This document shows, in pieces, positions 25,476-39,088 of a stretch of 64,000 nucleotides of DNA. Every line of letters begins with the position of its first letter. Position 1 is the stretch's first letter. The stretch lies in contig NC_037327.1 in assembly GCF_000143535.2 (NCBI RefSeq), positions 62,001 through 126,000 on the forward strand, written 5' to 3'. Below the pieces are notes generated by a model that worked only from the letters and a program-made list of their open reading frames with translations, was not told where the DNA came from and made no database searches. Source of the stretch: Botrytis cinerea B05.10. Its lineage: Eukaryota; Ascomycota; Leotiomycetes; Helotiales; Sclerotiniaceae. The translations under genes and the position numbers were made by a program.

Positions 25476-28439
25476 TAATAAAATTGCAAAGATTTCTATA
25501 AAAAAAAGTTCAATTTTATCAATGCTACTTTTTCTCTTTAGATTATATACATTTAAGAAATCAAAACATTGTGATAAACAGATCAATTTTATGAAAATAT
25601 TCGATTCTAAATTGTTTATCGAGATCAGAAACCCCAGAATTTATGTATTTAATGTATTTGTAATCTTCCAAAATCAATTATTACCTAGGTAAAATTTTAA
25701 GGATAATCTCAATATATCAGTTATTTTCAAACACCAACACATTAATATTGAAATGAAGATCAAAACCCGGTATATAATCATGAAAGATATGAAAAAAAGA
25801 GAATAATAATTTATTATTTTTGATTAATTGAAAAACGAATGAAGATTTATTAAATATCAATATATAAAATATCAAAATGAAAACAAATAACAGTAGATTT
25901 ATATCTTCTTAATATTGTTTTTCAAGTTTTCAATGAGAAAATAATCAAAGCTTACCTAGGTATATATATAGATCACAAATGCCTAGGTGTATATTAAAAA
26001 TTTCCTTACCTGATCAATTAAACCCTTAACATTATACTCATAATGTATTCTTTATCTAATAGTACCTACTTAGCTAAACTAGATTTCTTATAATGAATTT
26101 AATATATTATAATTTGATTTATTATCAGATCATCAATATCACTGAATCGCCACTTCTCATACTATTCAATTATTTCAATTTCAATATACAACATTTCAAG
26201 GAATTATTATAGAAATATTATTGAAAGAAGCTCGAATTATCTTAGTTATTGAAACTAACTTCTTATAAATCTAAAAATCTATCAATTATTCAAACTACAA
26301 AACTCTATAGTGTTTCGATTTATATTATAAAAGAAAATCAATAATTGAAATAATCGAACAGAAATTCAAATAAATGATTATAAAATTATAAAATTAGAAA
26401 TGATAATTATGTAATGTATATTCAATATAGATTTAAGAGAATTGTTATTTAAATTGAAAAAATGTAGAGAATATAATAAATTATATTTTTGTAATTAAGG
26501 GATATAAATTGTATTAGAAAGGTTTTAATATATTGGTTTTTAAAGTATTGAACTAAATTAAAATGCATTTTAATTATATTCATAATTTTCAAAAAGGGTT
26601 TTAAAAAGATTTTAAGTGCAATGAAAAGTGATTTTGATTGTTTATGAATATATAAGTGAAATGTTATATTTTGGATGATGATTTTTATAATTTCAACAAA
26701 ATATGTTTTATAATAAGATTTATGAATATAATAATACCTGTCATTAATATGAAGAAATACAATAAAAACAAAATAATATAGATAGATAATTGAAAGTAGA
26801 TTATAACAATAATATATGGAAATAAAAAAGGATTAAATTATTCTTTTGTTTTTGATATTTTGAAAACACATTTATTTTTTTAATTGATATGATTAAAAAA
26901 TTTCTTTCACAGAATACATTATTAAATTTATATTAAATAAATAAATCATGAAACAAATCTAAAACAGTTGAAATATTTATATAATAATGAAACTAATGGA
27001 TTTATTGAAATAAATATCAAATATATTTTGAAGGTTGAATTTTTTTAACTTTTGAAATTTCATATAACAAATCGATTATTTTTTTGAAATATGAAATTAA
27101 GATTCGAAAAAACAAATTCAATTCTATTTAGTTTGAAATTTTATTTCTCAAATTATATATTCGAATTTGTATATGTATTTATTATTTTTTCAATATATAT
27201 CAATAAATCTCCTAAACTTCTTATAATTCAATTAAAACTGTTTCTTGATCAATTTTAATAAAATCTCAAATACTTTACTATCAGTTAAATTTTTTCATAT
27301 CTATTCTTGAATTTACATCAATTTTAATTAAAAATACAAGAAGATTAGTTCGAAAAAACAGTTTTTTAATCATAAAGGATTACATATGATAATTAGTGAA
27401 TATAATATATTATAAATATTAATATATAAAATTCTTTTAATTATAATAAAAAAGTTTATTAAATAAAAAGCTTTCAATACATTATTTCAACAAAAGATTG
27501 ATATTTAGATTCAATACAATGAATATCTAAAAGAAAGAAGTTTCAATACAGAAGTGTTCTTTAATCGCTATTATAATAAATGTGCAAAGATAGAATATAA
27601 TATAAGAATTCGTTAAAACAATATAATAGATTCTAGATTGTTGGATTCTTAACAATTTTAATTAATTGATTCAATTGTTATTGAATAATATAGATTTAAC
27701 GTGATTGAATACCTAGTATGAAAAGTAGTGATTCGGTGATATTAGCGATCCAGTGACAACCAATTATATATATATATATATATTAAGTAATTCTAATGTA
27801 ATTGAATTCATTTTTTGACTTAATATTATATCACTATTTAACTCTTTTTAAGCTCTCAACATACTCATCAATATATCCAATTACATAGAATTCTTTATGC
27901 GTCTTCTTATAAGAATATAAGATTGATTCAATCATTCATTTTCCATTACTTGTTTTACAATCTGAATGTTATTCAATTAATGTTTGAAATAAAATGACAT
28001 TGGTTTTGGAAATGAATAATAAATAAAGTACTAAGTAATTTTAATAATATAAACTATAACTTTCATATATATATATTCAAATAATTGAATGCAAGATCGA
28101 TTCAATTATATTAAGAATTAAACAGTTCATTTTTAGTATCTTTCTATACTGGAGGTTTAAGAGTAATTCGCAATAAACATTCTTAAAATCTCAATCAATT
28201 ATATAATCAGGAATGTCTTCATTAAATATCAAAATACCATAACAATACATAACAAAAAACTAAAAATATTAAAGGTCGATTGCGAAAGTACATAAACTCC
28301 TTTGTTTTTTATAATATATCTAATATTGAATAGGTAATTAAGTAGTTCTTATAGACAAATCTACAATTCTTCTTAGTTAATTAATATAATCTAGAAGTAA
28401 TATGACAGAAGTCTCAAATATATTTTTAAAACATATCAA

Positions 28440-28903
28440 GATATTAGATATGTATTTTTAAATATCTAGTAGTGGTAACATTAATCGTATTGATTTATAT
28501 TCAAAAGATGTTATTAGGGATATAGAGATATATTAAACTAAAGATTTTGATTTAATATAAAGTCCTGTTTTATAAATAAATCAAAACTATAAAAAGAAAA
28601 AGAAATCTTTATAAATAATTCTAGATCTCTGATTTAACAATGATAGATACAATTCATTTTCGTTTCTAAAAAGTATTTCCTATTTTATTAAAGTGAGATT
28701 AAAAACAAAAGCTTTTATTATATGTTTACTAACTATTCAATTAAATTTCTTTCATTTTATATAAATTAAAAATCAATAAAGAAAAATCTGTTTACAATGT
28801 TATTAATTTCGTTATAAAACTTGCTATTGGGCTTACAGATTTAATATTTTATAGATTCATAATTAACACCACGTACAAATGGGAGTTCGGCTTCTTACTG
28901 GCC
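28440..28903 (+). repeat. Dispersed repeat X, copy 1, ending GGAGTTCGGCTTCTTACTGG
   Basis: This aligns with 34790-34907 plus 35422-35695, where a MULE-like MITE interrupts the sequence, and in inverse orientation with 38137-38790. Shared landmarks are TGATTTATAT..AAAAGAT, TATTAAACTAAAGATTTTG and the terminal GAGTTCGGCTT. Around 28560-28580 it preserves the uninterrupted version of the MITE target. Confidence 0.65.
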
Positions 28904-28906
28904 TTA

Positions 28907-29275
28907 GGGCACGTTCGGATAGTTTTTTTAATTTGCTGACAAAATAATTTTTTAACTAATAATTCAGCTTAAATTTTATAGATCTATAAAATATAGAGTA
29001 ATAAATGTTAACAAATGTTATCCAATTGCTATTAAATGTTGTATTACAGATTTGGCGAAACTTAGTAAAGCTGTTATACAAATTTTCGAAATTTGTAAAT
29101 TCATATTTTGTAGCTTTTTGTAGTTCAATATAATTATTCAGCAAATCACTTTTTTTCAATTTTATTATTAATATAGATTGTTGAACAACATTTGTATTTA
29201 GTAAATGCTTATTTAGATCTATATTGTTAACGAATATAGCTGTATATCGTCTAAAAAATCGATTCGAACGGGTCT
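28907..29275. mobile_element. 369-bp Harbinger-like MITE with TTA duplication
   Basis: The left end GGGCACGTTCGGATAG and the reverse of the right end AGACCCGTTCGAATCG agree at 11 of 16 positions, several differences being G to A. TTA flanks both ends (28904-28906 and 29276-29278). A 3-bp TTA/TAA target and a GGG-start TIR are typical of PIF/Harbinger (Tourist-type) elements. The 67-codon minus ORF inside is not a transposase. Confidence 0.6.
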
Positions 29276-31482
29276 TTAGATATCTATAAATCTTGAAGCA
29301 TTATTGAATTTTATTAATATTATAAAATTGTGGGAAATGGAATCATTTAGGAACGTATCAATTTTCTATAGCCTATAAATTCTATAAATTTTATTAGTAC
29401 CTAGTACTATTGTCATTATCATTATTATCATCAAACTTCAATTTGTCAATGATAAGAATTAATAATTCTAAAAAAATACTTTTCTTCTTATCCTTGAAAG
29501 ATATAAAAAGATTTATAAATTCAACCTTGTTATCATTCAAACCTCAATCATTCCTGTATTCAATAAATAAAGTTCTAATAATCAAGTGATAATATAATGA
29601 ATCCTTATACCTATGTAAGTGAAATCTTAGATGAATTGATGAAATTTTATATTACTACCCATATAAGTCGTTCCTTTTCTATTGATTCCAGCAAAATTAA
29701 TTAAAACTCGTTGAGGTAGGAGAGAATTGCATAGATTAACAAGTAGAAATAATATATATAACCTGGAAGCTTTCAAAACTGAATTTCTAATGAAAAAATA
29801 CTAGTATTGATACTAAAATTAAATCGTCGAGAAAACATTTATTGTAGTTTCAATTAATCTGAAACTTTTCAGAAATTTGAATATGAATTGAAATTTAAAT
29901 TAGACAGTACTTACAGCATTAAAAATCTAATAAATTACGTTTATAACATTAAAATTTTTAATTGCATATATTGAATATCATAGGTATTTAAAATCCTAGA
30001 ATCTATTTATCTTTGACTAAAATCTACAATATAATCAAGATAGTATGAAAGTAATTTACAATACCTAGGTAAAATTAAAAGTAAAAAACATATCTATCTA
30101 TAATTTTTTCCCAAAGAAATATAATGAGGTATCTATCAGTGCTTTATTTAATCATTAATATAAGATTTGAATATCTAGGTAAAATATCAGAGACGTTTCA
30201 ATCTTTAAAATCATGTTTCTATTAGGGATGAATAAGATTTTAAATTCGAATAAAATAATAGAATATTTTCAAAACTAATACTTCTTGAAAACTTATAAGT
30301 CACTGAAAGGTTCAGGCTCTTGAATTTGTCTTTGAAAGTATTTAAAAATCTTGAACTTGAAATCGAATTAAAATTTATACTTAATGTATTAACTATTCTT
30401 TGATTAATGAAAAATAAATTAATAATAAACTTATATAATATAAGAAGGCGAATCTGCATTATAATATGATATTATCAAATACCTTTATTGCCAAGGCATT
30501 CGATAATTAATATATTGAGTGTAAAACTAATATATTGAATATGAAATGTCATTTAAATTAGTATAAATGATATGGAAAATTTGATTAATTGAAGTACATT
30601 CTTATGATTCTAAAAAAAACTAATTATAATATCCGAACTGGTTTATTATGATCAAAAAAAGTAGATGAAATTTAGAAAATCATTTAAGATCAACAATCAA
30701 TCTTAAATATATTGATAATATAGTTGAAAAAGAAAATTCAATGAACCTTATTCAAAGAGTCAAGAATATAGGTATTTTTGCATTCATTTTTCGTTTTAAT
30801 ATAGTAAAAAAATTAATGAACCGAAACTCGAAAACAAAGATAACAATGATCAGAATATACCTACTTCAGTATCTAAAATAACCATATTTAGGTAAACTTT
30901 CAATTGTTATAATATAAATCAAATTCTGAATCGCATTCAATTTAATGTAGGCATATCAACAAGAGACACAAATGTGAAATTAAAAAAAAGCTTATTAGGA
31001 GATTTGGTCGGAAATTTGAAAGAAAAAATCTAATAAAAAATAATCCAAATAAGAATTGTATCACTTCATGAAAACAAACAGAATAAAATACATAATGTAT
31101 TATACATTCCATATATTTAATACATTTCTATCACTAGGCTATCTTTACAATTTGTAGAATATCAAATCTCTTTTAATTGTTTATAAGTAATATACTAAAC
31201 TTTTAAATCAATAAAGTTTCATTAATTCTTATTGAAAATGAAAAGAGAATTATTAAAATATCAAACTTTGATTTTTCCAATCTTTAAATTAAGAAATCAA
31301 AAAACAATTAAAAAGATTTAAATGTATTAAGTTGCAAAATGCTATAAAAACTCATAGTATAATTTGATTATACTTATAATCTTCAAGAGGCTTTATATAA
31401 AGACTCTAAGATTAATTGAGACTAGGTAGCTTAACATGATACGTATCATATATATAAAAAACTACGACAAATTAAATCATAA

Positions 31483-31730
31483 TACACAAACTTTTTTTTG
31501 GCTTTTTGTGGTAAAAGAAAAGTAGTCGTATTAATATTTTTTATAATCATTTTTGATGTTAGGTACCTAGGTATTCAGGATTTATACTTATACTTGTGTT
31601 ATGTCGCTTTTAAAATTTTATATTTCAAAAACATTTGTAGTATTTAATACTTAGGAATTTTAAAGCCATTTGAAGATTTAAAGCTTGTTAAAATGATACC
31701 TAATCTATATGCTAGCTTAAATGTAATAAA
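31483..31730 (+). repeat. Dispersed repeat copy B, with an extra 12 bp containing CCTAGG
   Basis: Same family and orientation as copy A (19370). The end reads TACACAAACTTTTTTTTGGC. At 31562-31573 this copy has AGGTACCTAGGT between segments that are adjacent in copies A and C. Confidence 0.6.
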
Positions 31731-32508
31731 TCTAAATCTCTTTCTATATTTGTTTCTTGCTTTCTTTTTAAGTCTTTTCCTTTCAACCTTTCTTGAAATG
31801 TAGTTCTGTATCCATTGCTAAATCGTGTTTTTTAATCCTTATAATCTCATAAATTTTATGAATCAATTGAGAGAAGTTGTTCTTTTTTAATTCTTTTTCT
31901 AAATTCATTTTATTCAATCCTTATTAACTTTGTGAAATCTAAAATCCTGAAGTCTTTTATCTCTCTCATTATGTTTCCAAATCTCTAAATTAATCAAGAA
32001 TATTAATTTAATTTATGAAAACCTTAAAAGCTCAAATGAATCATTTCTTCAATAGAATATTATTGATTAATACAAAGATTATCTTCCAAGGTTATCAAAA
32101 AGCCTTCAATTTATAAAATTCCATAATATTTTCTGATTTTATTTCATAAATCCTTCATTTGTAGTTCATTGATTTTTGAATTCTGAGATTTTAATATTCA
32201 GTACACAGAACATCTACAATCTTTCCTAACCAATCAACTTGCAATTATATAATTTGTTTCAAGATATCAACCTTAGAATTGAATTTTAATCAAATAGATT
32301 TCACAACAGAAAATATGAATACCTATTGATACATAGGGTATAATCATTATGAGTGTTAAAAGGAACAATAGGATTGAAGTAGTATGATGAGATAATCGAG
32401 AATATGTAACGGCGATGATATCTACACCTATAGGAGTAGCAGAAGAGAAATCATGTTTTTATTCTAAATAATTTAAGAGTAGACTCATTTTTTCAATTAA
32501 TATATAGG

Positions 32509-32510
<2 letters not shown>

Positions 32511-32556
<46 letters not shown>
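32511..32556. repeat. (AGT)n microsatellite, about 15 units
   Basis: A near-perfect trinucleotide array in AT-rich DNA, ending in ATTATTG. Confidence 0.95.
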
Positions 32557-34907
32557 TTATTGAATTGTACTAAGCTAAGGGAGTTATAGTAATAATTTAT
32601 TCAATAAAAATCCCAAAAATTGTAAAGGGAAGAAGGAATTCATTAACCAATAATACTAGGTTCCTGATTTTAATATATTACAATTTTATTACTTATTTCA
32701 AAAAGTATTCAACATCTTATTGTATATAGTTATATAATCTCTCTTTAGAGGTACATAACTTCAATTATTATTTATATAATTCCATTACTTTGTTTAAAAT
32801 AAACATATATTAGTTTGAATCATAAAAGGCTCTAGATGGTTCAAATCTTCCTCAAATAAACTCCAAATTTTTGTTTTAGAATTTTCATACCTAGGTAGAC
32901 TATAAACCCCAGAAATGTAAAAAATCATTATCTTCAAATTTATGAGATTCTTTTGTATTTTTTTCTTGGTATTTCTTTTTTTCCCCCTTACTTTAATACT
33001 ACTTATTCTTCAATTGATAAGATCAATCTTGTATTAAATAAGAACAATAAAGAAACTAATAGGAAAGCAACTGAGCTTTTAGAAAATAATAGTTCAAAGA
33101 GAAAGGTTTAACATCATGTATAGATTGTTAGAATTGTTAATATTGATGATTCAATTTTACCTTTATAGATTCTAATGAAAGAATCCTACTTAGGTTTGTA
33201 GAGGTCATTATGTACTCCTGTTGAATTTTTCCCCTCCAATTAATACACGGAAATCGATTCTTTTGTGGATCAAATCCTTGAATTCAATAAGAATTGATGA
33301 ATAAATAACAAGATAAAATTAAAATAGTTAGAATGATTTGATTGATATACGTACGTATCATTAGTTGTGGAGTGAGTAAATATTGAATAAATATGAAATT
33401 TATAAAATTTTAACTTTTTCATATTTCCTGGGTGTTTTATATTTATTTTTTGGAAGAATTTAAATTAAATTTATACTTGTTAGTACATGAAAGTCATTCA
33501 ATCAAATTATTTGACTTCGAATGTTGAAGGGATTGAAATAAGAATATAATGTTTAAACATAAATTTTTATAACAGTTTGTGATAGTTTTATTTCAAAAAT
33601 CGAATATTTTTTAATTTTTATACCTGTGTATCAATAGGTAACCGATTACAAATTGGAATATAAAATTAATATCTTGAAAAATAGGAGAAGTCTTTATTGA
33701 TCTCAAAATAGCATTTTCACCATTAGATATTTGAATACCCAGGCACACATCCCCATCACCACCCCCTGAATCTCTCAAATCTCTTATAATTCTGTAGCAA
33801 CTCTCTTGAATCAATATTAATTAAATCTCAAATCACTTGTTACGAATTACCTAGGAACCTTTATTTATATTCATATCTGATAAGATATTATGTACTATTA
33901 CTTAAAGATATTAAAATATCGATGTTTAAATATACATTTCTAAACACCGAAATTCTTTATTCTGAGGAGTTAATAGAAGATTAAACAAATGTTGAGATAT
34001 AGAAAAAAACTATAGTATAAGAATTCTTTAAAACGATGTAATGTACCATAGCCACTTAAATTGGTGATAGCTTCATTCAACTGATTTAATTACTTGCAAA
34101 TTATATAAATTCGAAAATATGAGTTGAAATAAGAATAGGCCACATAATGACATGGGTTGTAAAATATCAAATCAAACTATTCAAACAAAGTTTAGAGATA
34201 AAATGTTGAGGAAATCAAATGCTTATTGATTTTAAATCTAATTGTATGTTTTTCAAAGATTGTAATGTTTGATATATAAGAATACTCATTACAAATTAAC
34301 ATAATGTAAAACATTACCTAATTAAACTTTAATGTCTATTTAATGTTTTGATGTTTTAGTTATTTTACTTTAATTGTTTAACTAATTTCGGAGAACTTTT
34401 GATCAAAACACTTCTGATTAACTGATCAGTATTTCAAATTTCAAATTTTCAATCTTTATATAATTTCTGAATTTGATAGAAAATATGATTGCTAGATCTA
34501 AAAGTGCCTATGTACCTAGGTGAGTAGGTATTTGTAATGTTTAATCCAAATCGGAAGCAAATGAGCAAGTAATGTGAATAAATTTCTACATAGGTACCTA
34601 GGTATTTGACATTATAATTGTATTTCTATATAAGAAAAGATTTTCATCTATGTTTGTGATCAGAATATTGAGATACCCAGATAAACTTTTAGAGTTTATT
34701 TAAAAGGAGTTCAAATTATTTACAATTTTTCGTTACTTAAATCAAAATGAATTTACTTTGAATGAACCTTGAAAATAAAAAAACTATGTAGGGAACAATT
34801 ATAATTAAATACAGTAATGACGATACTGATTTATATTTAAAAGATCTGTTTTGGAGTATAAGAGTAGGTATACTAAACTAAGGATTTTGTTTTAACATAA
34901 AATTCTG

Positions 34908-35421
34908 CGGCAAATTACCCTCATGCCCCTCAAATGCCATTTACTTAGGTGATTACTCTCATGCCCTAAGATTCAGAAATAATCTACTCTCATGCCCCTT
35001 AAATTCTATCATAGAATCTATTATAGAATCTAGCCATTTTAGACTAGATTCTATAATTTTAGGTTAGATTCAATAATAAAATTTACTCTTTTGTTGTTTA
35101 CTAAAGAATCTCTATTTTAAGTTATAGAATCTACTCTTCTATCGCTTATTATAGAACCTATACTTTTAATTATATAATCTAATTTTTCTATTGTTTACTA
35201 TAAAATCTATACTTTTAGTTATAAAATCTATCTTTTTATAACTTTAATCCTAAAGTAGATTTTACAATAAAGTACTTTGTAATTTTTGCATTTTCTTTAA
35301 ATATAGAATCTAATCTCAAAAGATTAGAATCTAAAAGGTATTAGAATAATTTTTTTTCTTTCAAATTTCAAGGCATGAGAGTAATTAAATGACATTTGAG
35401 GGGCATGAGAGTAATTTGCCG
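34908..35421. mobile_element. MULE-like MITE, copy 1 (514 bp)
   Basis: The TIR starts CGGCAAATTACCCTCATGCC and the right end is its reverse complement for over 50 bp, including the internal phrase AAATGTCATTTAATTACTCT (with changes). The 9-bp flanks are AAAATTCTG (34899-34907) and AAAATTCTA (35422-35430), 8 of 9 identical with a G/A difference. A related locus near 28560 lacks the insert. The interior is packed with ATAGAATCTA-type repeats and has no coding capacity. A 9-bp duplication and long TIRs suggest a Mutator-type element. Confidence 0.85.
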
Positions 35422-35766
35422 AAAATTCTATCTTTATAAAAAGATCAAACTATAATATTATTTTCTTTTGCAAATCTATTCAATATCTTTCGTAACTCTT
35501 TCTAACGCTTTATATCATTATAGATTCTAGAATCACTTATATAATAATAATAACAAAAGTCAATAAAGGAAAATCACTTTTCAATATTGATAATTTTGTT
35601 TTAAAAGTATCTATGCTATATAGATTTGATATATTGTAGATGCGTAGCTAGCACTATATATAGATAGGAGTTCGGCTTGATGCGGGTTATGAGTATATAT
35701 AAAAGTAATTATAAAAGTATACTTAATAAAACTGGAACTAATTTTTAAAATAAATAGTAAAATAAA

Positions 35767-36051
35767 CGGCAAATTACTCTCATACCCTAAAACTGAGAAA
35801 TAATTTACTTTTATACCCCTTAGATTTTATTATAAAATCTATTGTAGAATCTAATTTAAAATTATAGAATCTAATCGTTTTAATTTAGATTCTATCCTTA
35901 TCGCAATCATTTTATGAAATCTATTCATTTGATTATGAAATCTATTATAAATTTTATTATAGAATCTCAAGAGTTTGAAGATAATTCTTTTCCAGTTTTT
36001 AGATGTAAGAATAATTAAATGATATTTGATGGGTATGAGAGTAATTTGCTA
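35767..36051. mobile_element. MULE-like MITE, copy 2 (285 bp, internally deleted)
   Basis: It starts CGGCAAATTACTCTCATACC and ends GGGTATGAGAGTAATTTGCT. The flanks TAAAATAAA (35758-35766) and AAAGATAAA (36052-36060) agree at 7 of 9. About 200 bp of interior present in copies 1 and 3 is missing. Confidence 0.8.
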
Positions 36052-37408
36052 AAAGATAAATTATAATATCAATGAATCAGAAGCTCAGGATTATTTGTCA
36101 AAGAATTTCTTTTTCCCTTCTTAATTCTTCAATCATACAAGACAACCTTGGAATATTAGATAATTTGTTAATATTATTCCTTAGCCTAATATATCTTCAT
36201 AGGAGATTTCCTCAGATATAAATCGATATAATTTTTGCTATTCTTACTATTTTAGTTTTGATATAATGTTATTTATAGTGAACGGCGAAGATTGAGTATC
36301 TGTAGGTATAAAATGCCTTCTAGAAATCTATAGTTGTTTTATTAGAATCTAGACTTAGAGTTACGATTGAATTATCGACATCTATGCTGAGTAATCCATA
36401 GGTTACATTCATTCTTTCTTTTTTGAATCATTTTTTTCCAAAAGTTTAATTATTTTTCTATTAATTATTTTTGAAATTTTTATATAATTTTGAATTGGTT
36501 TTATTGATTGAAAAATGAGCGATATATAATGACAAAATAGAATATTAGAACATAAATAGAAACGAATTCTTTGTTACAATTTGTTTTGGAATTTTCAAAA
36601 TCTATAGTCTATAGAAATATTAGAATGTCTACGTAAATCTCTAGGATTTGTTTGAAAGAGATTCTAATTATTTGAAATCTGTTATTACTTAAAGTCATAC
36701 TTCTTTACTTTAAAAAACTATAGAAGGAAAATAGAATAATAGTCATAACAATATATTAAAAGTAGTTGTCTTTAAATTTGTATATAATAAAGCTTAAAAC
36801 TCACTTGAAAATAAATGAAAGAGTTATAATATTATAAAATCAAAGACTTAAAGTTATTTATTAGAAAATCTTTTTTTCTCTCGATAATTTTTAGATTTTT
36901 TAAAAAATAATTTATCATTATAATTACCTACCTAATTTAATATATCTTGATATTTCTTAGGAGATCTTTTTGGATATAAATCAATATTACTATTCCTATC
37001 ACTAGTATTAATTATTATTATTTATACTATTTAACATTCGGAATCAAAACATTCAATATGAAGACTTCAAAATTACAATAAAAATAGAGTACATCATTAA
37101 AAATCAAAACAATGATTTAAGGTTTGGAATCTAAGATTAAATACTAAACTTTTAAGATCAAAATAATATAACTTGGAATCAAAAACGAAGATCTACATTA
37201 TCCATAGAATATATTCAATTATGAAAAATAAAATCAAGGTTATCAAGTGTGAAACTTAATTAATATAGAGCTATGTACCTAGGTAGATGATATTAAGAAC
37301 TATATACAACAACTTTTTGTAATATTTTTAATATACAAAATAATTTTAAAAAGAAAGATTGATAATAGATTCTACAGATAAATCCTAATTGTCAATCTAA
37401 TAAATAAA

Positions 37409-37879
37409 CGGCTAATTACTCTTACGCCCCTCAAATGTCATTTAATTACTCTCATACCCTGAAATTTGAAAAAAAATTACTTTCATACCCTTTAGATTCT
37501 GTAATAGATTTTATAATCAAATGAATAGATTTTAATCTTTTAAGATTAGATTCTATATTTAAAAACGATATAAAAATTATAAATTACTTTATTATAAAAT
37601 CTACGTTAGAGTTAGAATTATAGGAGAGTAGATTTTAAAATTAAAGATATAGATTCTATAATTAAAAATAAAGATTCTATAATAGGCAATAGAAAGGTAG
37701 ATTCTATTATAGAATTTATTATAGAATCTAATCTAAAATAACTAGATTCTATAATTTTAGATTAAATTCTATTATAGATTCTCTAATAGAATCCAAAGGG
37801 TATGAGAGTAAATTATTTCTGAATTTTAGGGTATGAGAGTAATTAAATAACATTTGAGGGGTATGAGATTCATTTGCCG
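37409..37879. mobile_element. MULE-like MITE, copy 3 (471 bp) with exact 9-bp duplication
   Basis: It starts CGGCTAATTACTCTTACGCC and ends GAGGGGTATGAGATTCATTT then GCCG. The flanks 37400-37408 and 37880-37888 are both ATAAATAAA, an exact 9-bp target-site duplication. The interior carries many AGATTCTATAAT repeats in both orientations, giving strong fold-back potential. Confidence 0.9.
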
Positions 37880-38136
37880 ATAAATAAAATGAAATTGAAG
37901 ATGTAGGTTCACCAAATTCTTCTTAATTTTATTCTGGATATATATACCTAGGTGATTAATTCTCAGCTAGTGTAAACCATAAAGAGAAGAGATCTTTATA
38001 AAGTTTCATTATTCATTTTCAACGTACAGATTCAAACTAAAATATTATGGTAGAGTTTTGTACTGGGATATATTATAAAAATGTTATTTAGTATGCTGAT
38101 GTATATATATATATATACCTATATACATGATTGTTG

Positions 38137-38790
38137 GCCAGCAGCAAGCCGAACTTCTACCTATGTATAGGACCGATAATAAATCTATAGTATATCAAGT
38201 TTTTAAACTTACTAAAACATTTATAATAAAATCAATATATTATAAAAAGATTTAGAAGAAGTATTAAACAAATTTGCAAAAACAAACAGTATCGTATTTA
38301 AGATTGCTTTTTATAATTAAAAAGAGAAGAAGAGAAATAAGCGAATATACACAATCAGTAAGAATTTTTCATATAACACATTTGAAATATATTTTTGTAT
38401 ACCTAGACATCTAATTAAAAGTTTCTGGTCTATATTAGATATAATTAAAATAACAGATCTTTATTCTAAAAAAAAAATTGGGGAAATTGTATTTAGAAAA
38501 TTAATAGTTGTTATATATCAAAGACTTTTATTTCTAGTTTGGGCTGATCAAAATAGAAAATGCTTTCTAAGAATGTAAAGAAATTATATTCTTATGGAAA
38601 CAGAGATTTGGAACTATTTATATACCTAGGTAAAGAAAACCTTTCTTTTACCTAAGCAGACTTTTGATTCGTTTATAAAACTAGAATTTTATATTAAAAT
38701 AAAATTTCTATCTTAGTATACCTATATTTAAAACTCTAGGGAGATCTCTTAGATATAAGTTGATACTATTACTTCTACTACTACTGTTTC
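38137..38790 (-). repeat. Dispersed repeat X, inverted copy
   Basis: It begins GGCCAGCAGCAAGCCGAACT, the reverse complement of the ends at 28903 and about 35695, and continues with similarity to the reverse of 34790-35660 (ATTTGCAAAAACAAA, AGAATTTTATATTAAAATAA, GTATACCTAT). A CCTAGG at 38625 lies inside. Confidence 0.55.
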
Positions 38791-39088
38791 ATATTACCAG
38801 ATTATCTAGACTCTAAAATGTTTGCATTAATTTAAAATGAATTCAAATCAAATAATCTTTCATGACAAATAAATAATTTTTTTTGTTAATCTTTACCTTT
38901 CTTTTCATCATATAGTCTTTGTTAATATGCTTGTTATAAACTTTGGCAATTTGGAAATTTTGATTTAGAATAATCCAATTTATAAATAATTAGGATAAAA
39001 ATGTTAAATAGCTTGGACTGACTATAGTGGAATATTTTAATTAGAAATGATATTATACTTAATATTGTGGAGTTGTAAAACTATACCT

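Noticed and set aside
25447..25692. 81-codon plus ORF
   Set aside because: It starts inside a MITE TIR and runs into AT-rich DNA with a CCTAGG motif; no coding signal.
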